Below are positions 44,174 to 53,066 of a stretch of DNA of 54,205 bases, piece by piece. The position numbers were made by a program, and so were the translations under genes. Position 1 is the stretch's first letter, and each line of letters begins with the position of its first letter. Source of the stretch: Kiloniella sp. (GTDB lineage Bacteria; Pseudomonadota; Alphaproteobacteria; UBA7985); contig NZET01000014.1 of assembly GCA_002690455.1 (NCBI GenBank), positions 1,293-55,497 of the forward strand. Direction: 5' to 3'. The notes below the pieces were generated by a model, which saw only the letters and a list, made by a program, of their open reading frames with translations, was not told the DNA's origin and made no database searches.

Positions 44174-46942
44174 TTAGTTCCCAAACAACCCACCCAGACC
44201 AATGGCATCGAGGCTGTCTTCGACCGCACGGTTCGCCTCATCTTGCAGGCGCTGCTCGAGCTGACGGCGGGCTTCCAGCGTTTGCTGCTCTGCCGCCTCA
44301 ATCTCCGCCTGCGCCCTCGCCTGGATGGCGTCCCGTTGCGCCTGCAACTGCGCATAGGCTTCTGCTGCCTGTTGCTCAACGATGGCACGCTGGCGAGCCG
44401 CCTCGTCGCTCAACTGCTGCGAGATGCGGTTACGTTCGTCGAGTACGGCCTGTTCAATCTGCTGCTCAAAGGCCTGGGCCTGGGTGAGAATGCGCGCGGC
44501 CTCAGCGTTAATGTAGGCCCTTGCTTCCGCCTCCAGAGAGGCAACCGAGGCCCCCTCCGGCAGGTACTGATCCAGATCCCACAAGCCAGCGATGGCTGAA
44601 AGAACATCTGGATTACCCTTGAGCCAAGCGAGCAGTGCAGGGCCGTCGATGGTCAACTCAGGTTGATCCCAACTGCCAATAATGCGTAACGGGATCACTA
44701 GCGATCCGTCCTGCACGTCGATCGTAAGTCCATAGTCCAACCGCTGCCGCGCAAGATCGATATCGCCGCGCCCCGAAATTGACAGAGCCTGGGTATTGGC
44801 CAGAAAATCTTCGTGGCGGAGGACACCGTTCTGGATGGTTCCGGTCGCCGCCAGCCTTTGCAGGATGGTACTGAACTGTTCACCTATGAAGAAACTGTTG
44901 GTCGCAGAGCTTTGCAGTAAAGTTCCCGACCGCAGGCTGTCGACCAGACGTGGGATGTCCCACCCGCGCAAGGCAGAAGGCGCTACCTCTGTCCGAACTC
45001 CGCCCACAAGGTTCTCCATCCACGCCTGGGGCGTCGGCCCTTGGGTGGCAAGGCTGATGTTGGTCTGGGTCGCGCCTTCGACAAACTCGATACCAAGGAA
45101 GTCGCGCAGAATGTCGCCGGCCTGTACCGCATCGGCCTGCAGTTGTGCATTCATTGAAGGCACCGGCCCTCGCGCATCGATCAGTATTCGGCCCCGGGCG
45201 GCGCCACGATAGACGGCCGTTTCATCGACCTGCGCCTGCATGATGCCGTCCTCGAGTACCAGACTCGCACGCGAGAGGCCAAAGCGCGTGATACCCAGAT
45301 CCAGCCCTTCGAGAGAGGCAGAAATCTGTGCATTGACCTTCCCAAAGGCGCTGAAGTCAAAGGGTTCTGTTCCCCAAGGCGCCGTCGGATCTACGGCGGC
45401 CTGCTGCCTGCGGTTGTCCGCTGAAGAGGGCTGAAGATTGAGGTAGGGGCTAAGGTCGAGACTGCCCCCACCCAGCGTGGCACTAATCACCGGTACGGTG
45501 TCAAACACGATGCTTGCCGAGCCCTGGGCGCGCTGATCGTCTAGAGTCAATACTGCGTTGAATACGGAAGCTTCGCTATCGGACAGACGCGCATTCCCAG
45601 ACAGGGTCATAGCACCCAGCGCACCCGGCTCCAACCCTTCTGGGACGGCATCGAAGGTACGCAACACACGGCGCAGGCTCGGGATGCTGACCTGCAGCCC
45701 GTCTATGCTTGCCCCGGCGAAGAACCCGGCGCTTGCGGTGAGCCGCATACTGTCGAACTGCACAGACTGCCCCCCGATCGCCGCTGCCGTATTGCGGGCT
45801 TGCAAGCGCAGCACACCATCAGCCGCCAGTGATCCGCTGAAGCTACTCTGCAGCCGCGTCACCCCGAACAATTCGGGGTCAGAAGGCAAACCCAACCCCT
45901 GCCCCGCGACACTGCCGGTCAGCCAGCGATTCAAGCTCGGGTCGCTGAAGCTCATTGGTTCGAGGCTCTCGAAAGAGAGGCGGCCGGAGGGGGAAAAGAT
46001 CGCTTGGACGGGTAAACTGAGGCGAGCATCTCCGACTTGTGCGATGATTTGCGGGGCCGACAGTAATCCGGCATCATAGTCGAACATCAGTATAGCCTCA
46101 AAGCCGGCGAGCAAGCGCGAATCAACAGGCAGGGCAATCCCTAGCCGGCCCAGCAGATCGCTCAGATCAGGCCCCTGAGCATTGACCCGCCAGCCAAACA
46201 GTGCCGGCTCACCAGTCGCTAAATCGACATCACCCACCACACTGGCGCGGACGTCGGCAAATGCTATTTCGCCATCAAGCATGACCGCTTGCGTGCGCAG
46301 AAAACGATCGAGATTGTCGACCTGGCCTTCAAACCGTATCGGCGTTTCCTGCCACTGCCCCCGCGCGCTAAGGCTCAGCGGGCCAGCCAGATCATCCAGC
46401 GCCGCTTCCATATTGATATCCGTCAGCGCGACCAGTCTCTGGCCATCCGCATCAGCGAGCCGCAGACGGCTGCGTTCCAGCACCACGCCGTCTAGCCGCA
46501 GGGCCTTGGGCAGACCTACGCTACGCTCAGATTGTTGTCCGCTGCCACCAAAATCAGGCAGGCCGGCGATCCCACCATCGGCGTCCAAGCGCAAGTCGAC
46601 GACGGCACCACTGAGCCGCATCCGGGTCACGCTAACCGCTCCCCGTAGCAAATCGCGGGTGTTTAGCGACAGCGCCGCAGCCTCGGCCCGCACGATAGCG
46701 GGTAGGCGCGGATCAGTGGCTTCGATTACAAAATCGCCGAGATCGAATTTCAACTCCGGCACGGCCGCCAACCGGATCGGACCATTGAGTTGTACCGACA
46801 GGCCTGTTGCCTCCTCCACCGCTGCTTCGATCTGGCCAGCAAAGCGGTCAACCGGGAACAGCGGCAGGGCAAGCACAGCGCCGACGGCCAGCGCCATCAG
46901 CAGCAGCAGCAAAAAGGCGAAGAGTGAGAGTAAGCGACCCAT
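44174..46942 (-). CDS. AsmA family protein
   Basis: A 922-residue protein of the AsmA group, inner-membrane-anchored periplasmic proteins thought to move phospholipids toward the outer membrane. One N-terminal membrane helix (about 4-27) is followed by the AsmA domain, FPVDRFAGQIEAAVEEATGLSV, repeated beta-rich segments, and the C-terminal conserved region DLARQRLDYGLTIDV with IPLRIIGSWDQPELTID. The last 110 residues form an Ala/Gln/Glu-rich coiled coil ending LGGLFGN, as in several alphaproteobacterial homologues. It converges with ppx across 50 bp. Confidence 0.9.
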   Translation of the reverse strand: MGRLLSLFAFLLLLLMALAVGAVLALPLFPVDRFAGQIEAAVEEATGLSVQLNGPIRLAAVPELKFDLGDFVIEATDPRLPAIVRAEAAALSLNTRDLLRGAVSVTRMRLSGAVVDLRLDADGGIAGLPDFGGSGQQSERSVGLPKALRLDGVVLERSRLRLADADGQRLVALTDINMEAALDDLAGPLSLSARGQWQETPIRFEGQVDNLDRFLRTQAVMLDGEIAFADVRASVVGDVDLATGEPALFGWRVNAQGPDLSDLLGRLGIALPVDSRLLAGFEAILMFDYDAGLLSAPQIIAQVGDARLSLPVQAIFSPSGRLSFESLEPMSFSDPSLNRWLTGSVAGQGLGLPSDPELFGVTRLQSSFSGSLAADGVLRLQARNTAAAIGGQSVQFDSMRLTASAGFFAGASIDGLQVSIPSLRRVLRTFDAVPEGLEPGALGAMTLSGNARLSDSEASVFNAVLTLDDQRAQGSASIVFDTVPVISATLGGGSLDLSPYLNLQPSSADNRRQQAAVDPTAPWGTEPFDFSAFGKVNAQISASLEGLDLGITRFGLSRASLVLEDGIMQAQVDETAVYRGAARGRILIDARGPVPSMNAQLQADAVQAGDILRDFLGIEFVEGATQTNISLATQGPTPQAWMENLVGGVRTEVAPSALRGWDIPRLVDSLRSGTLLQSSATNSFFIGEQFSTILQRLAATGTIQNGVLRHEDFLANTQALSISGRGDIDLARQRLDYGLTIDVQDGSLVIPLRIIGSWDQPELTIDGPALLAWLKGNPDVLSAIAGLWDLDQYLPEGASVASLEAEARAYINAEAARILTQAQAFEQQIEQAVLDERNRISQQLSDEAARQRAIVEQQAAEAYAQLQAQRDAIQARAQAEIEAAEQQTLEARRQLEQRLQDEANRAVEDSLDAIGLGGLFGN

Positions 46943-46983
46943 GTTCAGAACACTAAGCCCGCGCTAGGCCAGATTTGCAGCAT

Positions 46984-47403
46984 TTACCAGGAGCCTGTGT
47001 TGTCCATGCTTGCCCATGGGTCGGCTGGGGCAAGGGCCTCGCCTGCCTGCAACAACTCGACGGAAATGCCGTCTGGTGAACGCACAAAGGCCATACGCCC
47101 ATCCCTTGGTGGCCGGTTGATGGTGTAGCCCATGGCGTTCAGGTGGTGACAAAGTGCATAGATATCGCCGGTCTCATAGGCCAGGTGACCAAAGTTACGC
47201 CCGCCCTGATAGTCCTCAGGATCCCAATTGTAAGTCAGTTCAATTGGGCACTCTTCCTGCCCTTCTGGCGCGAGAAACACGAGGGTGAAACGGCCGGCTT
47301 CGTTCTCGTATCGGCGGATCTCTTTAAGGCCAAGACCATCGCAGTAGAAACGCTTGCTGTCGTCGATGTCTCGAACCCGGACCATAGTGTGGAGATAGCG
47401 CAT
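46984..47403 (-). CDS. gloA: Lactoylglutathione lyase (glyoxalase I)
   Basis: A 139-residue VOC-fold metalloenzyme that converts the methylglyoxal-glutathione hemithioacetal to S-lactoylglutathione. The metal ligands H5 (MRYLHTMVRV), E55 (CPIELTYNW), H73 (FGHLAYE) and E116 (GISVELLQ) correspond to those of the short, Ni-dependent bacterial class. The ATG at 47403 is where the fold begins, with GGGAGCAGG upstream; 62 codons of open frame further upstream are non-coding and overlap the rpoH terminator. Confidence 0.95.
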   Translation of the reverse strand: MRYLHTMVRVRDIDDSKRFYCDGLGLKEIRRYENEAGRFTLVFLAPEGQEECPIELTYNWDPEDYQGGRNFGHLAYETGDIYALCHHLNAMGYTINRPPRDGRMAFVRSPDGISVELLQAGEALAPADPWASMDNTGSW

Positions 47404-47468
47404 GAGACCTGCTCCCGTGTCAGTCAATTCAGTGGGACAAATCTTACACTGTTCAACGCGGTTTCCGC

Positions 47469-47513
47469 AAAAAAAAGGGCCCTGCTGGTTGGAGATGTTT
47501 ATCCAGCAGGGCC
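47469..47513 (-). terminator. Intrinsic terminator of rpoH
   Basis: In the minus direction an 11-bp perfect GC-rich stem (GGCCCTGCTGG / CCAGCAGGGCC) with a 14-base loop is followed by C and eight T. It ends about 140 bases after the rpoH stop and separates rpoH from gloA. Confidence 0.93.
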
Positions 47514-47610
47514 GAGTGTCGCTGCTCAGTTGGGGTGCGAGCGGCGAGGGGTATGGAGAAGAGGCTGAAAAAGCCCTGACTGCGGGCATCCTTCCCCTAG
47601 GTCGCGTCGT

Positions 47611-48507
47611 CTAAGCGACTGCCATCGGCAATCGCTGTTCCTTGGCCATAGAGACCATTTTCTGCTGTAGCTTCTCGAAGGCACGGACTTCGATCTGCCG
47701 CACTCGCTCGCGCGAGATATTGTAGACCTTGGCAAGGTCTTCGAGCGTGGTCGGATCTTCGGCCAACCGGCGCTCCGTAATAATGTGCTTTTCGCGCTCG
47801 TTGAGGTCGGCCATCGCCTCCTCTAGAAGCGCGTGTCGTTTGGCAAACTCGTCGCTTTCCACCAGCGCCGTTTCCTGGCTGGTCTGGTCATCATCGACAA
47901 GCCAGTCCTGCCATTCACCCTCACTGTCCGCCCGGAGTGGCGCGTTGAGCGAGTGGTCGGCGCCAGCCATCCGGCGATTCATGTTCACCACCTCTTCCTC
48001 GGGGACATCGAGGTGGTTTGCGATCTTCTTCACGTGCTCGGGCGAGAGGTCACCATCGTCGATGGCCTGCATCTGCCCTTTGAGCTTGCGCAAGTTGAAG
48101 AACAGCTTCTTCTGCGCCGCCGTTGTGCCCATCTTCACCAAAGACCAAGACCGCAGGATATATTCCTGAATCGATGCCCGAATCCACCACATGGCATAGG
48201 TCGCGAGGCGAAAACCCTTGTCAGCGTCGAACCGCTTGACTGCCTGCATCATCCCCACGTTGCCTTCAGAAATCAGATCCGAAACAGGCAGGCCGTAGCC
48301 GCGGTAGCCCATCGCGATCTTCGCGACGAGGCGGAGGTGGGACGTGACCATCTTGTGCGCCGCCTGGGTATCTTCCCGTTCAGCCCACGCCTTGGCCAGC
48401 ATGAATTCTTCGTCGGCCGACAGCATCGGAAACTTTCGGATTTCATCGAGGTAGCGGGAAAGATTGCCTTCCCCGGTCAAACTCGGAATCGATGCTACGT
48501 TAGCCAT
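47611..48507 (-). CDS. rpoH: RNA polymerase sigma-32 (heat-shock) factor
   Basis: A 298-residue sigma-70 family group 3 factor. Region 2 has HLRLVAKIAMGYRGYGLP, DLISEGNVGMMQAVKRFD and FRLATYAMWWIRASIQEYIL; the RpoH box appears as QKKLFFNLRK; region 4 has TLEDLAKVYNISRERVRQIE. AAGGAG lies eight bases before the ATG. A terminator ends the gene, and the 230-bp leader, with two perfect inverted repeats, suggests its own control. rluD upstream is the usual alphaproteobacterial neighbour. Confidence 0.97.
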   Translation of the reverse strand: MANVASIPSLTGEGNLSRYLDEIRKFPMLSADEEFMLAKAWAEREDTQAAHKMVTSHLRLVAKIAMGYRGYGLPVSDLISEGNVGMMQAVKRFDADKGFRLATYAMWWIRASIQEYILRSWSLVKMGTTAAQKKLFFNLRKLKGQMQAIDDGDLSPEHVKKIANHLDVPEEEVVNMNRRMAGADHSLNAPLRADSEGEWQDWLVDDDQTSQETALVESDEFAKRHALLEEAMADLNEREKHIITERRLAEDPTTLEDLAKVYNISRERVRQIEVRAFEKLQQKMVSMAKEQRLPMAVA

Positions 48508-48539
48508 GGTTCATCTCCTTAACTTGCAAACTCGCATCT

Positions 48540-48576
48540 GCCACAGGTGGTGGACTGTGGCGCTCGTGACACGAGC
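48540..48576 (-). promoter_or_regulatory. Two adjacent inverted repeats in the rpoH leader
   Basis: GCTCGTG-T-CACGAGC (15-base perfect palindrome with one central base) directly abuts GCCACAG-N8-CTGTGGC (7-bp arms), ending 33 bases before the rpoH ATG. The first resembles a protein operator, the second an RNA stem. About 65 bases further upstream, CTTGAAA (48644-48638) could be a -35 element. Operator or RNA thermometer roles are guesses. Confidence 0.4.
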
Positions 48577-48737
48577 ATTCAATTTTTCGCGTTTTGCGCG
48601 CTTTTCTTGTTGTTAACAAAAGCATGACTAGCGGTGATTTCAAGACCTCCCAAGGAAAAAGTGTGCTAAAAATGCACTATTTTGTGCTCACAGGCGCGTT
48701 AGATGCGAGTTTTATCGGAACAAATCATGAATATAAA

Positions 48738-49715
48738 TTAGCTTAATGCGTCGAGCAGATTTTTCATATCCGCCGGGATCTCGCTTTCAAAGCGAATAAA
48801 CGTTTTTTCAATCGGGTGAACGAATCCAAGAACAGCGGCGTGGAGAGCCTGCCGTGGGAATTCAGCGATAACTTTTTGCTGGCTTTCGTCGAACCGTGAC
48901 CGTCGCGCGGGCGAGGCCCGTCCGTAAAGAGGGTCGCCCAACAGCGAATGGCCGATGGCACTCATATGCACCCGTATCTGATGCGTGCGCCCGGTTTCAA
49001 GCCTGCAGGCCACCAAGGCCGCCCCTAATCCAAGATGCCGCAGCACCCGATAGTGAGTGACCGCTTCCTTTCCGTGCTTAAGGTCGACAGCCATCTTCTT
49101 CCGATTCATCCGATCGCGACCAATCGCACCCTCCACCACACCCTCCGTTGGGCTGGGCGCGCCCCAAAGCACGGCCTGATAGACCCGTTCCAGATCATGG
49201 GCAGCGAACAGGGCTGACAGCCCTTCATGGGCAGCCTGATGCTTTGCGACAACCATGACGCCACTGGTGTCCTTGTCCAACCGATGGACAATACCCGGCC
49301 GCCGCTCGCCCCCGATCCCGAGCAGGCTTTCACCGCAATGATGAAGCAGCGCATTTACCAACGTACCGTCGGGATGCCCTGGCGCCGGATGCACGACCAT
49401 CCCCGCGGCCTTATTGATGATGATCAGGTGTTCGTCTTCAAACAGGATATCCAGCGGCAGGTCCTGCCCGACCAGTTGTACCGCCACCGCCGCAGGCACG
49501 CTCATCTCAACCAGCCCGTCACTTTGACGCAAACGATGCGCCGGTGCCGCGACCACAGCATTGTCAATCCGCACCTGCCCCTTGACGATCAGCGCTTTGA
49601 TGCGCGAACGACTTATGTCCGGAAAGTGCTTCGCAAGCAGATGGTCGAGGCGCTTGCCGCGCTCATCCTCGCCCACGTGCAGCGACAGTTTCTCGCTATC
49701 GTCAAACTCTTCCAC
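48738..49715 (-). CDS. rluD: 23S rRNA pseudouridine synthase, RluD type
   Basis: A 325-residue RluA-family enzyme that makes pseudouridines 1911, 1915 and 1917 of helix 69 in the E. coli case. The S4 RNA-binding domain (about 17-75, KRLDHLLAKHF, RSRIKALIVKGQV) leads to the catalytic domain with HRLDKDTSGVMVVAK (catalytic Asp) and LETGRTHQIRVHM. It begins with GTG at 49715 without a clear ribosome-binding site. It is divergent from the threonine aldolase gene across 47 bp. Confidence 0.95.
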   Translation of the reverse strand: MEEFDDSEKLSLHVGEDERGKRLDHLLAKHFPDISRSRIKALIVKGQVRIDNAVVAAPAHRLRQSDGLVEMSVPAAVAVQLVGQDLPLDILFEDEHLIIINKAAGMVVHPAPGHPDGTLVNALLHHCGESLLGIGGERRPGIVHRLDKDTSGVMVVAKHQAAHEGLSALFAAHDLERVYQAVLWGAPSPTEGVVEGAIGRDRMNRKKMAVDLKHGKEAVTHYRVLRHLGLGAALVACRLETGRTHQIRVHMSAIGHSLLGDPLYGRASPARRSRFDESQQKVIAEFPRQALHAAVLGFVHPIEKTFIRFESEIPADMKNLLDALS

Positions 49716-49762
49716 GGGTTAGACATCTCTCATGTAGCGTCACTTGAGTCTCTGGCTTACCG

Positions 49763-50788
49763 ATGAACTTTGCTTCCGACAACGTTGCAGGGACAAGCCC
49801 TGCCCTGCTTCAGGCTCTTGCCGACATCAACGATCGGCCGCTGCCGTCGTACGGCGGTGACCCGCATACAGCGGAGGTCGAACACCTGTGTCGCAAGATC
49901 TTTGAACACGACAACCTGCGCACCCTGTTGGTTGCTACCGGCACCGGCGCGAACGCCCTCGCCCTGTCGGCTCTAACCCCGCCATGGGGTGCCATATACT
50001 GCCACAGCGACAGTCATATCGCAGTCGATGAGGCAAATGCAGTCGAAGCGGCTAGCGGCGGCTCACGGCTAATGACCATTGATGGCGCGCACGCCAAGAT
50101 AGACCCGGACAAGCTCCGGGCTGCCATCTATGGCAAAGGTATTGTCCATCACCCGCAGCCTTCAACCCTATCCATCACGCAAATGAACGAGCGCGGTGCT
50201 ACGTACAGCCTCGCCGAACTCAGCACACTTACCGCCATTGGGCGTGAGCACGGCCTGCGGGTGCATATGGACGGCGCGCGGTTTTCCAATGCCATTGCGG
50301 GCTTGAACTGCACACCGGCTGACATGACTTGGCGCTTGGGGGTGGACGTGCTGGTTTTCGGTGCAACCAAGAACGGCGCGCTGGCCGGTGAAATCGTGGT
50401 TTGCTTCGACCCCGATCTCGCCGACGAACTGGAATTCCGGCGAAAACGCGCCGGACAACTGTTTTCCAAAATGCGTACCTTGTCAGCCCCGTTGGCCGCT
50501 TATCTGCGAGACGATCTCTGGCTGGAAAATGCCCGCCATGCCAACGCCATGGCGCGCCAACTGGCGCAAGGTCTTGCCGATATCGAAGGGGCGCAACTTC
50601 TGCGTCAGCCCGATGGCAATCAGATGTTCCTAACCATGCATCCCGCGCTGGCCGAACGACTGCGGGCCGCCGGCGCGGAATTCGACGATTGGCCTGAGGT
50701 TGGACCCGACGTGGTTCGTCTAGTGACTGCGTTCAACACGCGTGAAGCCGACGTTCATGCCTTCCTGAGCCTTGCTGCGAATGCTTGA
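49763..50788 (+). CDS. ltaE: Low-specificity L-threonine aldolase
   Basis: A 341-residue PLP enzyme of fold type I that splits threonine or allo-threonine to glycine and acetaldehyde. K203 in FGATKNGALAGE is the Schiff-base lysine; VHMDGARFSNA holds the Asp and Arg that bind PLP (D170, R173). The N-terminal FASDNVAG and the PSYGGDPHTAEVE block are family marks. The start has no strong Shine-Dalgarno. It converges on the unknown lipoprotein gene, the two genes abutting at their stop codons. Confidence 0.93.
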   Translation: MNFASDNVAGTSPALLQALADINDRPLPSYGGDPHTAEVEHLCRKIFEHDNLRTLLVATGTGANALALSALTPPWGAIYCHSDSHIAVDEANAVEAASGGSRLMTIDGAHAKIDPDKLRAAIYGKGIVHHPQPSTLSITQMNERGATYSLAELSTLTAIGREHGLRVHMDGARFSNAIAGLNCTPADMTWRLGVDVLVFGATKNGALAGEIVVCFDPDLADELEFRRKRAGQLFSKMRTLSAPLAAYLRDDLWLENARHANAMARQLAQGLADIEGAQLLRQPDGNQMFLTMHPALAERLRAAGAEFDDWPEVGPDVVRLVTAFNTREADVHAFLSLAANA

Positions 50789-51676
50789 TCAGTGCAGCCG
50801 GCCCTTGTCGGTCAGATAGTCCTGAGCTTCCATCACCATACCGCGCTTGATGAGGTCGGGGTCAACGGCATAGTCTTGCCCTAATTCATAGCGAGCCATC
50901 GCCTGATACAGATACTGCGCTCGGGTGTAGTGCAGCAGCCCCTCTTCATCAAATAACCCCAGATCCTGATCGATCGACCAAGCGCCCACGGCTTCAGCGA
51001 GAGTGGTGGCGTAGAGTAAGCTGTCGTTAAACCCCTTCGGGCAATAGAGGACTGGGGTCGCGCACGAAGAGGTTTGCGTGCGGTAGAAATCTGTGCCCGG
51101 CTTGGTCTCCGTATAGGCGACGGTCTTGCCGTCCATCAGCCCCCGGGTCCAGGACTGTGGAATCTGGCTCGCACCGGACCGTGGGCAGTAACTGAGTGTA
51201 CCGATACAGTCACTGGGCGGCGCGTAGCGCAAGGCCAACTGCCGCGTGGTGATCAACTCGTGCTTGAAACGGTAGTTGCGCATGAGCCGGGCAAAGGCAC
51301 GGGCTGAGTAAACCGGATCAGCAAAAATGGCATGCCCAGACTTGTCTTCACCGATCTGACCCTTCCATTGCTGGTCTGCGGGCGTCTTTACGCACCAGTA
51401 ATTGTTCTGTCGGATGCAGCGTCGACCGGGTTCGTGCAATTCGGACGGGGTCATTTCCAGCTCTTCCCATTGCGGACCAGCCTGACGATAAAGGCCATAA
51501 GGGCGGACTTTAGTCATGTTGTAAGCCCGCTCAGCACTGACGGTGGGCGTGACCGTCGCCTCCTCCTGCACCGGTGCATCCTCGTCCATCAGCGAACACG
51601 CTGTGAGACCACCAAATATGATGAGAAACAGGATCAACAGCATCGCGCTGCGGACCCACTGGCCGATGAAACTCAA
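50789..51676 (-). CDS. Uncharacterised cysteine-rich lipoprotein
   Basis: A 295-residue protein with a lipoprotein signal (hydrophobic 13-25, lipobox LTAC, Cys27 followed by Ser, which allows outer-membrane sorting). Six further cysteines lie in three pairs: 87/95, 157/164 and 205/212; the last two share a C-x5-YCP form (CIGTLSYCP, CATPVLYCP). Residues 84-165 (RQNNYWCVK, QQWKGQIG, FADPVYSARAFARLMRNYRF, LALRYAPPSDC) resemble the NNPGNIR-WKGQ-YxIRAxxRLLxxY-WAPPxDN pattern of phage-type structural or muramidase-like proteins such as PRD1 P5 relatives, but this match is by eye. The TTG start is backed by CAGGAG nine bases upstream. I do not assign a function. Confidence 0.75.
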   Translation of the reverse strand: MSFIGQWVRSAMLLILFLIIFGGLTACSLMDEDAPVQEEATVTPTVSAERAYNMTKVRPYGLYRQAGPQWEELEMTPSELHEPGRRCIRQNNYWCVKTPADQQWKGQIGEDKSGHAIFADPVYSARAFARLMRNYRFKHELITTRQLALRYAPPSDCIGTLSYCPRSGASQIPQSWTRGLMDGKTVAYTETKPGTDFYRTQTSSCATPVLYCPKGFNDSLLYATTLAEAVGAWSIDQDLGLFDEEGLLHYTRAQYLYQAMARYELGQDYAVDPDLIKRGMVMEAQDYLTDKGRLH

Positions 51677-51780
51677 GGCCTGACTCCTGTCGAATGCTGG
51701 ACACCCCTTTGAAAATCCGGGGGGCGGCCTCAGCCCATAATCCGGCGCCTGCGCGATAGGCAGACCTCGGACGTTATTAA

Positions 51781-51805
51781 ATTAAGAAAAAGCGCAAGTT
51801 TGCGC
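51781..51805 (-). terminator. Intrinsic terminator upstream of the lipoprotein gene
   Basis: In the minus direction GCGCAA-AC-TTGCGC is followed by TTTTTCTTAAT. No annotated gene feeds it, so it must end a short transcript begun within the preceding 110 bases, or act as an attenuator in the lipoprotein leader. Confidence 0.5.
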
Positions 51806-51866
51806 CCAAATCATGTACTAACATCGTATATTACATAAAGCTGAAAGTGAACTGCTTTTCCTACAC
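51781..51866 (-). ncRNA. Candidate small RNA or attenuated leader
   Basis: A minus-strand transcript of about 85 nt is suggested by a -35-like TTGAAC (51898-51893), a 16-base spacer and TAATTC (51876-51871), with the terminator above at its end. The region is AT-rich and has no open frame with a ribosome-binding site. An 8-bp repeat pair (ACTAACAT / ATGTTAGT at 51887-51894 and 51817-51824) lies in it. Based only on signal arrangement. Confidence 0.25.
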
Positions 51867-51876
51867 TACTGAATTA

Positions 51877-51905
51877 TTGACTGTTTATGTTAGTTCAAGG
51901 CTAAA
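51877..51905 (+). promoter_or_regulatory. Possible promoter of the renalase-like gene
   Basis: TTGACT (51877-51882) and GCTAAA (51900-51905) are 17 bases apart. The predicted start site would be only a few bases before the GTG, so the mRNA might be nearly leaderless; the only ribosome-binding candidate, AAGG, is 14 bases from the GTG. The -10 is weak. Confidence 0.35.
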
Positions 51906-51914
51906 GACTCCGCT

Positions 51915-53024
51915 GTGAAACCTCAATCTACACGCCTCGCCATCATCGGCGCCGGCATTGCCGGATTGACGGCAGCACGCCTGTATCAGGCCGGCGGGCT
52001 GGACGTGCAACTGTTCGACAAGGGACAGAATGTGGGTGGACGCTGTGCGACACGGCGCCGCGATGGACTGGCCTTTGACCACGGCGCGCCGTTTATCGCG
52101 GCCAGCAGTAATGACTTTAGGTGGACGATGCGCCGTTGGATGATGGGCGCGGCACTGCAGAACTGGAAACCAAAAGCCGCCACAGGCTTCCCCGCCGGTC
52201 TGAGGCTGTTTACCGGGACGCCCGATATGAATGCAATCCCGCAGCGGCTTGCCACAGGTTTGGACATTACCCGGCGGGTCACGGTCGACCGGATCGAACG
52301 CCAGCCAGACGGCGCCTGGCGGCTCTTCGACACCGAGAGCGAAACACTGGGCGACTTCGCCGCGGTGCTGATCACCTGCCCCCCGGACCAGGCACAACGC
52401 CTGCTGCAGTCTGGTCTGGATACGGGTCTCGTGCCAGATCATTGGTTCCGACGCCCGGTGCGGATGCGAGCAGCCTGGACCGTCATGGTAGCCTTTGACG
52501 GACGCGTGCCCACGGACAGTGACGCGCTCGTGCTCGATGGCGAACCTCTGGACTACGCCCTGCGCAATAGCAGTAAGCCTGGCCGTATCAGGGAGCAGGA
52601 AACCTGGGTTATGCACGCCGCACCTGACATAACCGAGCAGTTTCTGGACCACCCAAAAGACGCCGTAGTCGATGACTTTCTTGCAGCGCTGGCTTATCAC
52701 CTCGACGCGCCCCTGCCCCGGGTTATCTTTGCGCAGGCTCACCGCTGGCTTTATGCTCACGCCCGAGCCGAAGCTGAATTTGAAGGGGAAACGAAGCGGA
52801 ATGAGGCAGCCCTACCTGCAACGGGGTATGGCACAGGTTTCGGCAGCGCCAAGGCGACAATCGAATACAGCCTGTTTGACCCGGAAACAGGGTTGGGTCT
52901 GGCCGGTGACTGGATCAGACCACCGGCCTCCCCTTATCTTGGGGTTCAGTCCGCTTGGTTGTCTGGTCGCGACGCCGGCAAGCGGATCCGACACTGGTGC
53001 CGCCGCCGGGGGGCCAAAGCCTGA
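51915..53024 (+). CDS. Renalase-like FAD/NAD(P)-dependent oxidoreductase
   Basis: A 369-residue flavoprotein of the renalase/amine-oxidase-like group. The Rossmann opening LAIIGAGIAGLTAARLYQAG with VQLFDKG binds FAD, and GRCATRR and DHGAPFI are typical of renalases, whose bacterial members oxidise isomers of dihydro-NAD(P). The C-terminal FAD motif is GLAGDWIRPP followed by GVQSAWLSGRDAG. The start is GTG, only eight residues before the GxGxxG loop. It converges with sco1 across 42 bp. Confidence 0.88.
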   Translation: MKPQSTRLAIIGAGIAGLTAARLYQAGGLDVQLFDKGQNVGGRCATRRRDGLAFDHGAPFIAASSNDFRWTMRRWMMGAALQNWKPKAATGFPAGLRLFTGTPDMNAIPQRLATGLDITRRVTVDRIERQPDGAWRLFDTESETLGDFAAVLITCPPDQAQRLLQSGLDTGLVPDHWFRRPVRMRAAWTVMVAFDGRVPTDSDALVLDGEPLDYALRNSSKPGRIREQETWVMHAAPDITEQFLDHPKDAVVDDFLAALAYHLDAPLPRVIFAQAHRWLYAHARAEAEFEGETKRNEAALPATGYGTGFGSAKATIEYSLFDPETGLGLAGDWIRPPASPYLGVQSAWLSGRDAGKRIRHWCRRRGAKA

Positions 53025-53066
53025 CACACCGCCGCTTAACCACTGACCATGGCCGACGACCGTACT

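Noticed and set aside
48654-48690. Hairpin-like GTGC/GCAC repeats with a T-run after rluD
   Set aside because: Stems are only four bases and two alternative pairings compete, so I do not call a terminator.
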